Shown here in pieces: positions 27,461-36,596 of a DNA stretch of 64,000 bases. Position numbers and translations under genes: made by a program. Origin of the DNA: JBKECF01 sp047974375 (GTDB lineage: Bacteria > Bacillota > Clostridia > Lachnospirales > CAMZNU01); contig JBKECF010000036.1 in the NCBI GenBank assembly GCA_047974375.1, positions 7,131 to 71,130 of the forward strand, written 5' to 3'. How positions within the stretch are numbered: position 1 is the stretch's first letter; each line of letters opens with the position of its first letter. The notes under the pieces are model-generated. The model made no database searches. It was not told the origin of the DNA and worked only from the letters and a program-made list of their open reading frames with translations.

Positions 27461-28336
27461 TTGAAAGAAAGTAGGTATAAAAAATTTGAACTTACACCAT
27501 ATATAATGGTTTTACCATTTTTCTTGATATTTGTATATTTTTATATTGTTCCAGTTTTTAAAGTATTGCTAGATAGCTTTACAAATTATGATATGTTTAC
27601 AAAAAGGGAATTTGTTGCTTTTGAAAACTATACTTATATGTTTAGTGACGAAATATTTCTTAAATCTATTAGGAACACATTTGTTTACACAATATGTACC
27701 CTAGTACCTGCACTTGCATTAGGGTTGGGGACTGCTCTGCTAGTGGGTAGTACCCTTATTAAAACGAAGTTTTCTAGAATGTTTATATTTATGCCACATG
27801 TATTGTCAATGGTTGCAATCTCTATGATTTGGCTTACAATGTATGAGCCTATTAATGGTATATTTAATACTATTCTTGATTTCTTAGGATTCCAAAAGAA
27901 ACAATGGCTGATGGATGTAAACACAGCAATGGTATCTTTGGTAGTTATGGGAATATGGAAAAGTACAGGTTATTATATGATTGTTTTTTTGTCTGGATTA
28001 AAAAATATTCCACTATCATATTATGAAGCTGCAAAAATTGATGGATCTAGTAGTTTTAATACATTTAGAAAAATAACTTTTCCTCTTTTAAATTCTACGT
28101 CATCGTTTTTATTTATAACAGGTGTTATAGCCTCTTTTAATGTATTTGAGCAAGTAAATATTATGACAAATGGTGGGCCCATGTATGCAACAACTACAGT
28201 TGTACATCAAATTTATACTAAAGGCTTTACTGAGTATAAGCTGGGATACGCATCTGCTATGTCGGTGTTTATGTTGGTTATAGTAGTTATTATTACGGCA
28301 ATTAACTTTAAGCTAACAAGAAATGAAGAAGCTTAA
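27461..28336 (+). CDS. Sugar ABC transporter permease, MalF/UgpA type
   Basis: 291 residues with six membrane helices and the EAA loop 'YYEAAKIDGSSSFNTFRKITFPLL'. The N-terminus 'LTPYIMVLPFFLIFVYFYIVPV' is typical of CUT1 permeases. The start codon is TTG at 27461 with AAGGAGG 6 bases upstream, and no better ATG exists near it. It pairs with the next permease. Confidence 0.94.
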   Translation: MKESRYKKFELTPYIMVLPFFLIFVYFYIVPVFKVLLDSFTNYDMFTKREFVAFENYTYMFSDEIFLKSIRNTFVYTICTLVPALALGLGTALLVGSTLIKTKFSRMFIFMPHVLSMVAISMIWLTMYEPINGIFNTILDFLGFQKKQWLMDVNTAMVSLVVMGIWKSTGYYMIVFLSGLKNIPLSYYEAAKIDGSSSFNTFRKITFPLLNSTSSFLFITGVIASFNVFEQVNIMTNGGPMYATTTVVHQIYTKGFTEYKLGYASAMSVFMLVIVVIITAINFKLTRNEEA

Positions 28337-28357
28337 TATTAAGAAAGCGAGTAGAAT

Positions 28358-29236
28358 ATGACACAGAGAATAAAAACAAAAACTTGGCAAAAAATTGGAC
28401 TTAGAATGTTGATTACTATTCTTGTATTGATTGTATTGTTTCCTCTCTTAATTATGGTAACAACTGCATTTAAGTCCGATGCTGAAGTTTCTAAGGGAAT
28501 AATGCATATTTTTCCGGAAACATGGATGTTTAGTAATTTTAAAACAGCAATGCAACAAGGTAATTGGCTTACATATTTTAAAAATAGTGCTATAATTACT
28601 GGAGTTGCTGTACCTTGTTCATTAATTATAAATTCCATGTCTGGATATGCTTTTGGTAGATTAAAATTTAAAGGCAATAAAATTATGTTTTACTTTGCTA
28701 TGGTAGGTATGATGTTACCGATGCAAGTAATCATGATACCTGTTTTTCTCCAAATTAAACAATTTCCACTAGTTGGGGGTAATGATATGTTTGGGCTAGG
28801 TGGCGTTGGTCTTATTAATAATTTATGGGGGGTAATATTACCGCTGGTAGCTCATCCATTTGGTATGTTTATGTGCCGTAATTATTATTTAGGATTTCCA
28901 AAGGAGCTAGACGAGGCAGCGAAAATTGACGGATGTTCAAAATGGAAAGTATATGTACATTTATATTTACCAATAGGAAAACCAATTTTAGCAACACTAT
29001 GCCTATTAAAAACAGTAGATACTTGGAATCAATACACATGGCCACTTTTAGTATTCAATACCAGCGAAAACTATACAGTACAACTTGTGTTAAATAACTT
29101 TAAGAGTGAAAGTTTTACTCAATGGAACTACTTAATGGCGGCAACAATGTTGATCGTATTACCGATACTTGTTATGTTTGTATTTTTACAAAAGTATTTT
29201 GTTCAAGGCATAGCTACTACAGGTTTAAAAGATTAG
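28358..29236 (+). CDS. Sugar ABC transporter permease, MalG/UgpE type
   Basis: 292 residues, six membrane helices, EAA loop 'LDEAAKIDGCSKWKVYVHLYLPI'. It ends 'FVFLQKYFVQGIATTGLKD', the typical end of CUT1 MalG-type permeases. No ATPase gene follows; the operon goes straight into a sulfatase after 8 bases. Confidence 0.94.
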   Translation: MTQRIKTKTWQKIGLRMLITILVLIVLFPLLIMVTTAFKSDAEVSKGIMHIFPETWMFSNFKTAMQQGNWLTYFKNSAIITGVAVPCSLIINSMSGYAFGRLKFKGNKIMFYFAMVGMMLPMQVIMIPVFLQIKQFPLVGGNDMFGLGGVGLINNLWGVILPLVAHPFGMFMCRNYYLGFPKELDEAAKIDGCSKWKVYVHLYLPIGKPILATLCLLKTVDTWNQYTWPLLVFNTSENYTVQLVLNNFKSESFTQWNYLMAATMLIVLPILVMFVFLQKYFVQGIATTGLKD

Positions 29237-29244
29237 GAGGTTTT

Positions 29245-30573
29245 ATGCAAAAAAATGTTATTTGGATCGTAACAGATCAACAAAGAGCTGAATCATTAAG
29301 TGTAAATGGCAGTGAAAATTCTAGTACGCCAAATATTGATGGATTAGCAAAAACAGGTATAAATTTTAAATATGCGATTTCTGGAACTCCACTATGCTGT
29401 CCTTTTAGAGGTTCAATGTTAACAGGGATGTATCCGCACCATTGTGTGCCTGGTCATGAATACAGAATGGATCCTAAGTTGCCGACTATTGCACATAGCT
29501 TTAATGAAAATGGTTATAATACATTTTATTTAGGTAAATGGCATGTTGATGGTGCTAAGGAATCTGAAGTAAGAGCTGGAACGCATTATGTTGAAAAGGA
29601 GCGTAGAGGCGGTTTTGTGTCTTGGTTGGGATATGAAAATAACAATGCGCAATATGATTGCTATTTACATGGTCATAAAGAAAATGAAGAGATTCCAATG
29701 TTTAAACTAAAAGAATATGAAACAGATGCAATAACAAATATAATGGTTGATTATATTAAAGAACAATCGCAAAAGGAAATACCGTTTTTCGCTGTAATGT
29801 CTATACAGCCACCACACGATCCATATGTCGCACCAGCTGAGTTTCAAAGAGGTCATACACCGTCAAATATTAAGTTTAGAGAAAATGTGCCTAATATAGA
29901 TGAAGTAAGAAATCAAGCTAGGCAAGAATTATCGGGATATTATGCAATGGTTGAAAATATAGATTATAATGTGGGTAGAATAGTGGATACATTAAATGAA
30001 ATGAATATTATGGAGGATACGCACATTATTTATTTTAGTGACCATGGTGATATGCACGGTTCCCATGGACAATTTAGAAAAACTACACCATATCAAGAGG
30101 CAGTCAATATTCCTTTTATAATTAGTGGAGAGAAAAGAGGAGCACATGTTGTAAAAAGACGTGTGGCAAATATTGATAATATTGTAATAAATCATGTTGA
30201 TATTGCACCAACAACTTTAGGGCTTTGCGGTATTGATGTACCAGAGCGTATGGAGGGCACAGACTATTCATTTATACGATATACTGATAGTAAAAAAGGT
30301 GAAATACCTGAAAGTGCATATATGCAACAGGTTATTCCTACTTATCATTTTGATAGTATAAATAAACCTTGGCGTGGTGTTGTTACAGTAGACGGATATA
30401 AATATGTGTGTTTTGAAGAGATGGATTGGTTACTTTTTGATTTAAAAAAAGATCCATATGAGCAAATGAACCTTGTTCATAATGAGAAATATAAAGATTT
30501 AAGAAATCGTTTAAACCAAATGACAAAAGATTGGGCTATTAAGACTGAGGACCGTTTTAAAGTACCAAAATAA
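29245..30573 (+). CDS. Cys-type sulfatase
   Basis: 442 residues from the ATG at 29245, which has AGGAGG 4-5 bases upstream. An earlier ATG at 29122 lies inside the permease gene and is not used. The FGly motif is C-C-P-F-R in 'GTPLCCPFRGSMLTG', so the catalytic Cys must be converted to formylglycine, in anaerobes by a radical SAM maturase (none in the window). Other metal-site blocks are 'WIVTDQQRAESLSVNG', 'YLGKWHVDG' and 'IIYFSDHGDMHGSHGQ'. There is no signal peptide, so it acts in the cytosol on imported sulfated sugars. It is the last gene of the ABC operon. Confidence 0.94.
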   Translation: MQKNVIWIVTDQQRAESLSVNGSENSSTPNIDGLAKTGINFKYAISGTPLCCPFRGSMLTGMYPHHCVPGHEYRMDPKLPTIAHSFNENGYNTFYLGKWHVDGAKESEVRAGTHYVEKERRGGFVSWLGYENNNAQYDCYLHGHKENEEIPMFKLKEYETDAITNIMVDYIKEQSQKEIPFFAVMSIQPPHDPYVAPAEFQRGHTPSNIKFRENVPNIDEVRNQARQELSGYYAMVENIDYNVGRIVDTLNEMNIMEDTHIIYFSDHGDMHGSHGQFRKTTPYQEAVNIPFIISGEKRGAHVVKRRVANIDNIVINHVDIAPTTLGLCGIDVPERMEGTDYSFIRYTDSKKGEIPESAYMQQVIPTYHFDSINKPWRGVVTVDGYKYVCFEEMDWLLFDLKKDPYEQMNLVHNEKYKDLRNRLNQMTKDWAIKTEDRFKVPK

Positions 30574-30652
30574 GTTAATATTACTTAAGTTCTTAAGAAA
30601 AAAATTGAAAATAGTAATAGGAAACCTTTTGTAGTATAATAAGGGCATTGGA

Positions 30653-30683
30653 ATGGGGGCTGTCTTGAAAAGACAGCCCCCAT
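30653..30683. terminator. Strong hairpin between convergent sulfatase and rpsR
   Basis: ATGGGGGCTGTCTT pairs perfectly with AAGACAGCCCCCAT around a 3-base loop. The T-run is weak on both strands, but the position between convergent genes supports a shared terminator. Confidence 0.65.
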
Positions 30684-30694
30684 AATTATTGCTA

Positions 30695-30931
30695 TTAGTC
30701 TTGTACATAAGGTAACAACGAAATATGTCTAGCTCTTTTAATAGCTGTAGTCATTTTACGTTGGTGCTTAGCACAGTTGCCAGATACACGTCTAGGTAAA
30801 ATTTTACCACGCTCAGAGATATATCTTCTTAATTTGTTTACGTCTTTGTAATCTATTGTTGTAGATTTGTCAGCACAGAAAGCACATACGCGTTTTCTTC
30901 TGTGACCGCCACGTCTTTTTTGATTTTGCAT
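30695..30931 (-). CDS. rpsR: 30S ribosomal protein S18
   Basis: 78 residues, the normal size, with 'RRKRVCAFCADK' (the Cys-type N-terminus), 'IDYKDVNKLRRYISERGKILPRRVSGNCAKHQRKMTTAIKRARHISLLPY', which is the S18 core. It binds 16S rRNA with S6. It is the last gene of rpsF-ssb-rpsR, a standard bacterial operon. Confidence 0.98.
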   Translation of the reverse strand: MQNQKRRGGHRRKRVCAFCADKSTTIDYKDVNKLRRYISERGKILPRRVSGNCAKHQRKMTTAIKRARHISLLPYVQD

Positions 30932-30951
30932 GTTTTCCTCCTTACATAATA

Positions 30952-31383
30952 TTAAAAAGGTAAATCATCATCTGTTTCATTGCTTTGGGAAAAATCTTCT
31001 GGCATGTTATTTTCTACAGGTTTGCTTGGAGCGGACATAGGGCCGTGATTTGCTTCATAGCTCTTTTTGCTTTCTGCAAAGTGTTGTTCTTCAATAACAA
31101 CGTCTGTAGAGTATCTTTTTTGACCGCTTTGGTCATCCCAAGAGTTAACACGAAGATTTCCAACAACAGAAACCATCATACCTTTTCTAAAATAATTGTT
31201 AGCAAATTCGCCAGACTTACCGAAAGCAACACAATTTATAAAGTCTGCATCTGGTTCGCCTTCACGTTTAAACCTTCTATTTACAGCAATTGAATATCTT
31301 GTAATTGCTAAAGGCTCACTTGAATTTGTGTATCTTATTTCTGGGTCTCTTGTTAGCCTACCCATTAAAATTACTTTGTTCAT
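30952..31383 (-). CDS. ssb: Single-stranded DNA-binding protein
   Basis: 143 residues: an OB-fold domain ('MNKVILMGRLTRDPEIRYTN', 'FINCVAFGKSGEFANNYFRKGMMVSVVGNLRVNSW') and a flexible tail ending DDDLPF, the acidic tip that recruits replication and repair partners. It lies between rpsF and rpsR. Confidence 0.97.
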   Translation of the reverse strand: MNKVILMGRLTRDPEIRYTNSSEPLAITRYSIAVNRRFKREGEPDADFINCVAFGKSGEFANNYFRKGMMVSVVGNLRVNSWDDQSGQKRYSTDVVIEEQHFAESKKSYEANHGPMSAPSKPVENNMPEDFSQSNETDDDLPF

Positions 31384-31469
31384 AAATACCTCCTATACAA
31401 ATAAAAATAAAACTTATAAAGTCAGGGTTTTATTTTTACAGCCTTGCTTATTAAAGCAAAATGCATTAA

Positions 31470-31757
31470 TTAGGCATCTTTACGTATGATTAGGAAACGT
31501 AAAACGTTTTCCATAATACGAATACGATCTTCTATCTCTCTAGGAGCAGATGGTTCTGAATTAAATGATATAAAGTAAAATACACCTTCAGTTTGCTTTT
31601 CAATTTCGTAAGCAAGTTTACGCTTACCCCATTCGTCAACAGAATCTACAGTACCACCAAATCTAGTGATTAAACCTGTAACTGTGTCAAACTCATTCTT
31701 TAAACCGTCTGTGTCTAAAGTTGGGTTAAGAACTAATGTTAATTCGTAGTTGTTCAT
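31470..31757 (-). CDS. rpsF: 30S ribosomal protein S6
   Basis: 95 residues from the ATG at 31757. AAGGAGG lies 8 bases upstream of it. A GTG three codons earlier overlaps the ribosome site and is unlikely. The S6 core is clear: 'YELTLVLNPTLD', 'VDEWGKRKLAYEIEKQTEGVFYFISFNS', 'RIRIMENVLRFLIIRKD'. It is the first gene of the rpsF-ssb-rpsR operon. Confidence 0.97.
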   Translation of the reverse strand: MNNYELTLVLNPTLDTDGLKNEFDTVTGLITRFGGTVDSVDEWGKRKLAYEIEKQTEGVFYFISFNSEPSAPREIEDRIRIMENVLRFLIIRKDA

Positions 31758-31819
31758 TATATACACCTCCTTCTGGTCTTTGGCCCTTTGATTTCAAAGA
31801 GCAAGGATACAACTTTCAA

Positions 31820-31848
31820 ATAGTATCATACTTTTTTAATAATATCAA
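31820..31848 (-). promoter_or_regulatory. Sigma-A promoter of rpsF-ssb-rpsR
   Basis: On the minus strand TTGATA (31843-31848), 17 bases, TACTAT (31820-31825), about 65 bases ahead of rpsF. The leader between contains CTTTGA/TCAAAG, a small hairpin. An S6:S18 autoregulatory leader is possible, but I cannot confirm the consensus by eye. Confidence 0.7.
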
Positions 31849-32033
31849 ACTTTTTTTAAGAAATAGCCAAATTTATAAAAAAACAATTTATAAAAATTAA
31901 GTTGTTTTTATTTTACTATTATTTAAAGAAAGTAGACATTAATTGGTATTATGAAAAATTTTCGTTTAAAGAAATGAATTTTTCTGGTAAAATTAGCATA
32001 CAAATAATATAGTAATTGTAGATGGAGCTAACT

Positions 32034-33626
32034 ATGAATATATTAATAATTGATAAGGATGTAAAAAATATAAATAATTTAAAACGTACAATAAAAGTGG
32101 AAAATAAAAAAATTGATGTAAAAGCTATCGATAAAGGCGTTTTAGAATTTTTAAAAAAAAATGAAGTAGATATTATTTTTTTGGATATAAAATTTTTCGG
32201 TGCATACTCTACAAGCAAAGTAGAAGAGATACATATAAAGCATCCTCATATAGAGTTCATATATTTTGGACTTATATCGGAAGTTACTTATATGCAAAAA
32301 TGTATGGAAATAACAGGTGCTAGCTCATTGCTTAGGCCTTTAAAAACTAGGGAAATATTATCGGCCGTACGTTATGCTACAAAAAGAATAATAAACAAAG
32401 GTGAAAGAGAAAAAACAGAGGCAACTACACAACAGGGAATAGAAAATGAATACGGGATCTTTAAAGAAAAGTTTTTTTCCACATTAATAAGAGGTATGAT
32501 ATGTAGAGAAAGTGAAATCTTTGAGGAATTGCAATTTCATAATTTAAAAGTAGGGAAGTCTTTTAGAATAGTAAATGTGAAGATAGATAATTTTAAAAAA
32601 CTTATTTTAACAATGGAGAGCCAAGAAAAGTTCAGGCTATTGTATGAGATTAAACAACTATTTAAAGGGTACCTTAATAGCGACAAAAATATTTATTTTT
32701 ATAAAGACTTTACTTGTGTAACAGCAATTGTATCGGATTGCGAAAACCTTTTAGATCTTGTTAATACCTTAGAAAAATGTAATAAAATTATTCGAGAGAG
32801 TTTAGGTGTAAGCACATCAATGGGTATAGGCCGTGTATGCCATAAGTTGTCCGACATATATATTTCTTATAATGAGGCAGAGTCGGCGTTAATTTACAGG
32901 TACTACTTGGGTGAGGGCTCTGTTTTACCTATTGAATTTTTAGAGTTTAAAACACCAGTGTATTATAAATTTCCACATGAGCATGAACAAAAATTAATAT
33001 ATTCGGCTGGCATAGGTAACTACGAGTATAGTAGGGACTTACTAGGAAGAATTTTAGAACCATATAAAACAACGGACTATGGGGCTACAGTATATCAAAA
33101 AATTGCCCTTAGAATTTTAATATCTATTAATAAATTTTGTGAAGAAAAATATATGGATTTAAGAGAAAGGTTCAACAGTATATTTAGTATGCAAGACGTT
33201 CTTAAGTTGAATAGTCTAGATGAAACATTTGAATATTTAGATGTTTTTTTGAGAAAATTTACTTTAGAAATTCAAACTATGCGAGATGAGAGTAACAGAA
33301 TATCTGTTGCAAAAGCAGAGGATTACATAAGATCACATTATTTCGATGACTTAAAACTAAATACATTATCGGAAGAAATAGGTGTTTCGCCGGAGTTTTT
33401 AAATAAAATATTTATGGAAATAAAAGAAAAAAGCATAAAAGACTTTATAACTGATGTAAGGTTGGAAATGGCAAAAAAAATAATGCGAGAAAGCCGTGAG
33501 GGTGATATTTCTGTAGCAAAAAAAGTAGGATATGCAGATGAAAAGTATTTTAGAAGTGTATTTCAACAAAATGAAAAAATATCTACATCAGGTTATAGAA
33601 GTAAGTACGGGATTTATTATAATTAA
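32034..33626 (+). CDS. Response regulator with long linker and AraC-type output
   Basis: 530 residues from the ATG at 32034, which has GGAG 6 bases upstream. An in-frame ATG at 32022 overlaps that site. Residues 1-120 form a receiver with D7/D9 and phospho-Asp51 ('IIFLDIKFF'). The conserved Lys before Pro is replaced by Arg ('LLRPLKTREI'). The middle of about 280 residues resembles the linker domains of YesN-like regulators. The end is an AraC helix-turn-helix ('LNTLSEEIGVSPEFLNKIFMEIKEKSIKDFI', 'SVAKKVGYADEKYFRSVFQQ'). No kinase is adjacent. Only 29 bases separate it from pyrC. Confidence 0.87.
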   Translation: MNILIIDKDVKNINNLKRTIKVENKKIDVKAIDKGVLEFLKKNEVDIIFLDIKFFGAYSTSKVEEIHIKHPHIEFIYFGLISEVTYMQKCMEITGASSLLRPLKTREILSAVRYATKRIINKGEREKTEATTQQGIENEYGIFKEKFFSTLIRGMICRESEIFEELQFHNLKVGKSFRIVNVKIDNFKKLILTMESQEKFRLLYEIKQLFKGYLNSDKNIYFYKDFTCVTAIVSDCENLLDLVNTLEKCNKIIRESLGVSTSMGIGRVCHKLSDIYISYNEAESALIYRYYLGEGSVLPIEFLEFKTPVYYKFPHEHEQKLIYSAGIGNYEYSRDLLGRILEPYKTTDYGATVYQKIALRILISINKFCEEKYMDLRERFNSIFSMQDVLKLNSLDETFEYLDVFLRKFTLEIQTMRDESNRISVAKAEDYIRSHYFDDLKLNTLSEEIGVSPEFLNKIFMEIKEKSIKDFITDVRLEMAKKIMRESREGDISVAKKVGYADEKYFRSVFQQNEKISTSGYRSKYGIYYN

Positions 33627-33655
33627 CAGCAAAAAAATAATGAAGGGATAAAACT

Positions 33656-34942
33656 ATGTTATTAAAAAATGGATATGTAATTGATGCAAAGAATAATGTG
33701 CAAGAGGTTATGGATGTTTATATTGAAAACAATATAATAAAGGAAATAGGGAAGAATTTAAATAAAAGTAATTGCGAAATAATAGACTGTACGAATAAGT
33801 GGATTGTACCAGGGTTAATTGATTTACATGTACATTTGCGTGAACCGGGGTTTACTCATAAGGAGAACATAAAAACAGGCACAAAAAGTGCTGCAGCTGG
33901 TGGAGTAACAACAATATGTGCAATGCCAAATACAAAACCTGTAATAGACAGCAGATTTTTAATGGAAGCTATAAATTTAAAATTTGAAAAGGAAGCTGTA
34001 GTTAATGTATTGCAAATAGGAGCTATTACAAAAGGGCAAAATGGTGAAACTTTAACACCTATTGCTGATATGAAGTTAGGTGGAGCATGTGGCATTAGCG
34101 AAGATGGTAAAACAGTAGTTAATAGTAAATTAATGAAAGATGCCCTAGAAATTTCTAAGGAATTAGATATGCTGGTGCTATGCCATTGTGAAGATGATAA
34201 CCTAAAAAATAATGGCGTAATAAATGAAGGCCTAGCAGCTGAAAAGTTTGATTTAATGGGAATAACAGAAGATACAGAGGACATAATTACGGCTAGAGAT
34301 ATTTTTCTAGGAAATGCATTACAATCACGTATACATATTTGCCATGTAAGCACCAAGGGAAGTGTAAACATAATTAGGGAGAATAAACTTAAAAACCCAA
34401 ACCTGACAGCAGAGGTTTGTCCACACCATTTTATTTTAACAGATAGAGATATTCAGGAGGATGATGGAGATTATAAAATGAGCCCGCCTATTCGAGATAT
34501 TACTAGTAAAAATGAAATAATAAAAGGTTTGCAAGATGGCACAATAGATTGTATAGCAACAGACCATGCACCCCATCATTACAATGAAAAGCTAGGTGGA
34601 TTTAAAAGGGCAGCGAATGGTATAGTTGGTCTTGAAACTTTAGTTCCTTTAACAATTACAGAATTAGTAAAAACTAATTTAATTACGCCTTTAGAATTTG
34701 TAGAAAAAACTTCATATAATCCAGCTAAAATCTTAAAATTAGATAAAGGAACTATTGAGGCAGGTAAGATAGCAGATATAACGATAATAGATCCAAATAA
34801 AAAGTTCAGAATTAACAAAGATGAATTTTATTCTAAAAGCAGTAACACACCGTTTCATAATAAAGAAGTATATGGAATGGTTGAATATACATTGGTTAAT
34901 GGCAAAGTAGCCTATAGAAAGGGAGAAATATGTCAAAATTAA
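33656..34942 (+). CDS. pyrC: Dihydroorotase
   Basis: 428 residues, type I dihydroorotase. Metal ligands are visible in 'IDLHVHLREPG', 'CHCEDD' and 'HICHVSTKGS', with the catalytic Asp in 'CIATDHAPHH'. It converts carbamoyl-aspartate to dihydroorotate in pyrimidine synthesis. It is the first gene of pyrCFKDE and overlaps pyrF by 13 bases. No PyrR-type attenuator is visible in the 29-base gap upstream. Confidence 0.96.
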   Translation: MLLKNGYVIDAKNNVQEVMDVYIENNIIKEIGKNLNKSNCEIIDCTNKWIVPGLIDLHVHLREPGFTHKENIKTGTKSAAAGGVTTICAMPNTKPVIDSRFLMEAINLKFEKEAVVNVLQIGAITKGQNGETLTPIADMKLGGACGISEDGKTVVNSKLMKDALEISKELDMLVLCHCEDDNLKNNGVINEGLAAEKFDLMGITEDTEDIITARDIFLGNALQSRIHICHVSTKGSVNIIRENKLKNPNLTAEVCPHHFILTDRDIQEDDGDYKMSPPIRDITSKNEIIKGLQDGTIDCIATDHAPHHYNEKLGGFKRAANGIVGLETLVPLTITELVKTNLITPLEFVEKTSYNPAKILKLDKGTIEAGKIADITIIDPNKKFRINKDEFYSKSSNTPFHNKEVYGMVEYTLVNGKVAYRKGEICQN

Positions 34943-35862
34943 TTATTGATACGCTTATTGAAAAAATTAAGGAAAAAGAAAATCCTACAGTAGTTGGGTT
35001 GGACCCGAAGCTTGAGTTTATTCCTAAATTAATTTTAGAAGAAAATTATGATTTATACGGAAAAAGTTTAAAGGGTGTAAGTCAAAGTTTTTTAAAGTAT
35101 AACAAAATGATAATTGATGAAGTTTGTGATATTGTTCCATCCATTAAGCCACAAATTGCAATGTATGAAAAATATGGATATGAGGGGATTCGTGCCTATA
35201 AAGAAACCATAAGCTATGCAAAAGAAAAAGGAATGGTAGTAATAGCAGATATAAAGCGTGGAGATATTTCTACAACTCAAAAGGCATATGCTGATGCATA
35301 TTTAGGTGCAATAGAAATTGATGGCGTAAAAGAGAGGGTTTTTGATGCAGACTTTGCAACAATTGCTCCCTATATGGGAACAGACTCTATAGAGCCTTGC
35401 CTTGAAGTTATGAAAGAAACTAATACAGGTATTTTTGTTTTAGTAAAAACTTCAAACCCAGGCAGTAAAGATTTCCAAGATTTGTTAATAAATGGTAGTA
35501 AACTTTTTGAAGTAGTAGGTGACTATGTTGAAAAATGGGGTATGGATTTTATAGGCGAATATGGCTATAGCTCTGTAGGTGCTGTAGTAGGGGGTACTCA
35601 CAAGGAAGAGTGCGCTATTTTAAGAAAAAGATTACAAAAAACTTTCTTTTTAATTCCTGGCTACGGTGCGCAAGGTGGAAAAGCTGAAGATATAGCGGCA
35701 TGCTTTGATAAAAATGGGATAGGTGGCATAGTAAATAGTTCTAGGGGAATAATAGCTGCTTATAAACAAGAAAAATATAAAGATTTTGGCGAAGAAAATT
35801 TCCATAAGGCAGCAAGGGAAAGTGCTCTTTGTATGAAAAAAGATTTGTTGGGGTGTTTATGA
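34930..35862 (+). CDS. pyrF: Orotidine 5'-phosphate decarboxylase
   Basis: 310 residues, the long (type 2) PyrF found in clostridia and mycobacteria. Catalytic block 'VIADIKRGDISTTQKAYADAYLG' contains the K-x-x-D site. 'VGLDPKLEFIP' at the N-terminus and 'LIPGYGAQGG' and 'GGIVNSSRGI' form the phosphate site. It produces UMP. ATG overlaps the pyrC end; its own TGA overlaps the pyrK ATG as ATGA. Confidence 0.95.
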   Translation: MSKLIIDTLIEKIKEKENPTVVGLDPKLEFIPKLILEENYDLYGKSLKGVSQSFLKYNKMIIDEVCDIVPSIKPQIAMYEKYGYEGIRAYKETISYAKEKGMVVIADIKRGDISTTQKAYADAYLGAIEIDGVKERVFDADFATIAPYMGTDSIEPCLEVMKETNTGIFVLVKTSNPGSKDFQDLLINGSKLFEVVGDYVEKWGMDFIGEYGYSSVGAVVGGTHKEECAILRKRLQKTFFLIPGYGAQGGKAEDIAACFDKNGIGGIVNSSRGIIAAYKQEKYKDFGEENFHKAARESALCMKKDLLGCL

Positions 35863-36596
35863 AAAGATTAGAAAAGGGAGAAATAATTTCAAAAAATAAA
35901 TTAACAGAAGATGTATATTCCCTAGAAATAGCCCTAAATGCAGAAGATGTAAAAGCTGGTCAGTTTTGTAGTATATACGTAAATAGTCCTAAGCATATTC
36001 TGCCAAGACCTATAAGTATAAGTGAGGCTACGGCAAATGCCATAGTAGTTGTTTTTCAAGTATTAGGTGAAGGAACAAAAATATTAAGCCAATGTAAAGT
36101 AGGCGATGTATTAAATATTCTTATACCCCTTGGCAATGGATACACAATTGAAAATAAAGTAAAAGTTGCATTAGTAGGAGGTGGTATAGGTGTTCCACCT
36201 TTGGTACAACTGGAAAAAGAAATACTAAAAAGCATAAAAAATGTTGAAATTGACACTTACATAGGTTTCAGGTCAACACCTTTTTTAGATAATAAATTTA
36301 CAAATGTGAATATAAGTACTGACGATGGTTCTGTAGGCTTTAAAGGGAATGTTTTGGAGTTATTAAAAAGTTCTGGTAAAACCTATGATATTATTTATGC
36401 TTGTGGCCCGCATATATTATTAAAAAATTTAGCAAAGTATGCAAATGAAAATAATATAAGTTGTCAAATTTCTATGGAAGAAAGAATGGCGTGTTCCATA
36501 GGTGCTTGTGTAGGTTGTGTTGTAAGTATAAATGGCGAGTATAAAAAGGTATGTGTAGATGGACCTGTATTTAATTCTACGGAGGTGGATTTTTAA
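35859..36596 (+). CDS. pyrK: Dihydroorotate dehydrogenase electron-transfer subunit
   Basis: 245 residues from the ATG at 35859 (ATGA coupling to pyrF). A TTG start 30 bases earlier is possible but has no ribosome site. FAD-binding 'PRPISISEA', NAD-binding 'VALVGGGIGVPPLVQL', and the 2Fe-2S cysteines in 'CSIGACVGCVV' plus a later Cys ('KKVCVDGP'). With PyrD it forms the NAD-dependent class 1B enzyme. Confidence 0.95.
   Translation: MKRLEKGEIISKNKLTEDVYSLEIALNAEDVKAGQFCSIYVNSPKHILPRPISISEATANAIVVVFQVLGEGTKILSQCKVGDVLNILIPLGNGYTIENKVKVALVGGGIGVPPLVQLEKEILKSIKNVEIDTYIGFRSTPFLDNKFTNVNISTDDGSVGFKGNVLELLKSSGKTYDIIYACGPHILLKNLAKYANENNISCQISMEERMACSIGACVGCVVSINGEYKKVCVDGPVFNSTEVDF

Noticed and set aside
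29122..29244. Upstream ATG for the sulfatase
   Set aside because: It lies within the permease gene in another frame; AGGAGG marks the ATG at 29245.
31767..31842. S6:S18 autoregulatory leader upstream of rpsF
   Set aside because: A small hairpin is present, but I could not match the known consensus by eye, so it is only mentioned with the promoter.
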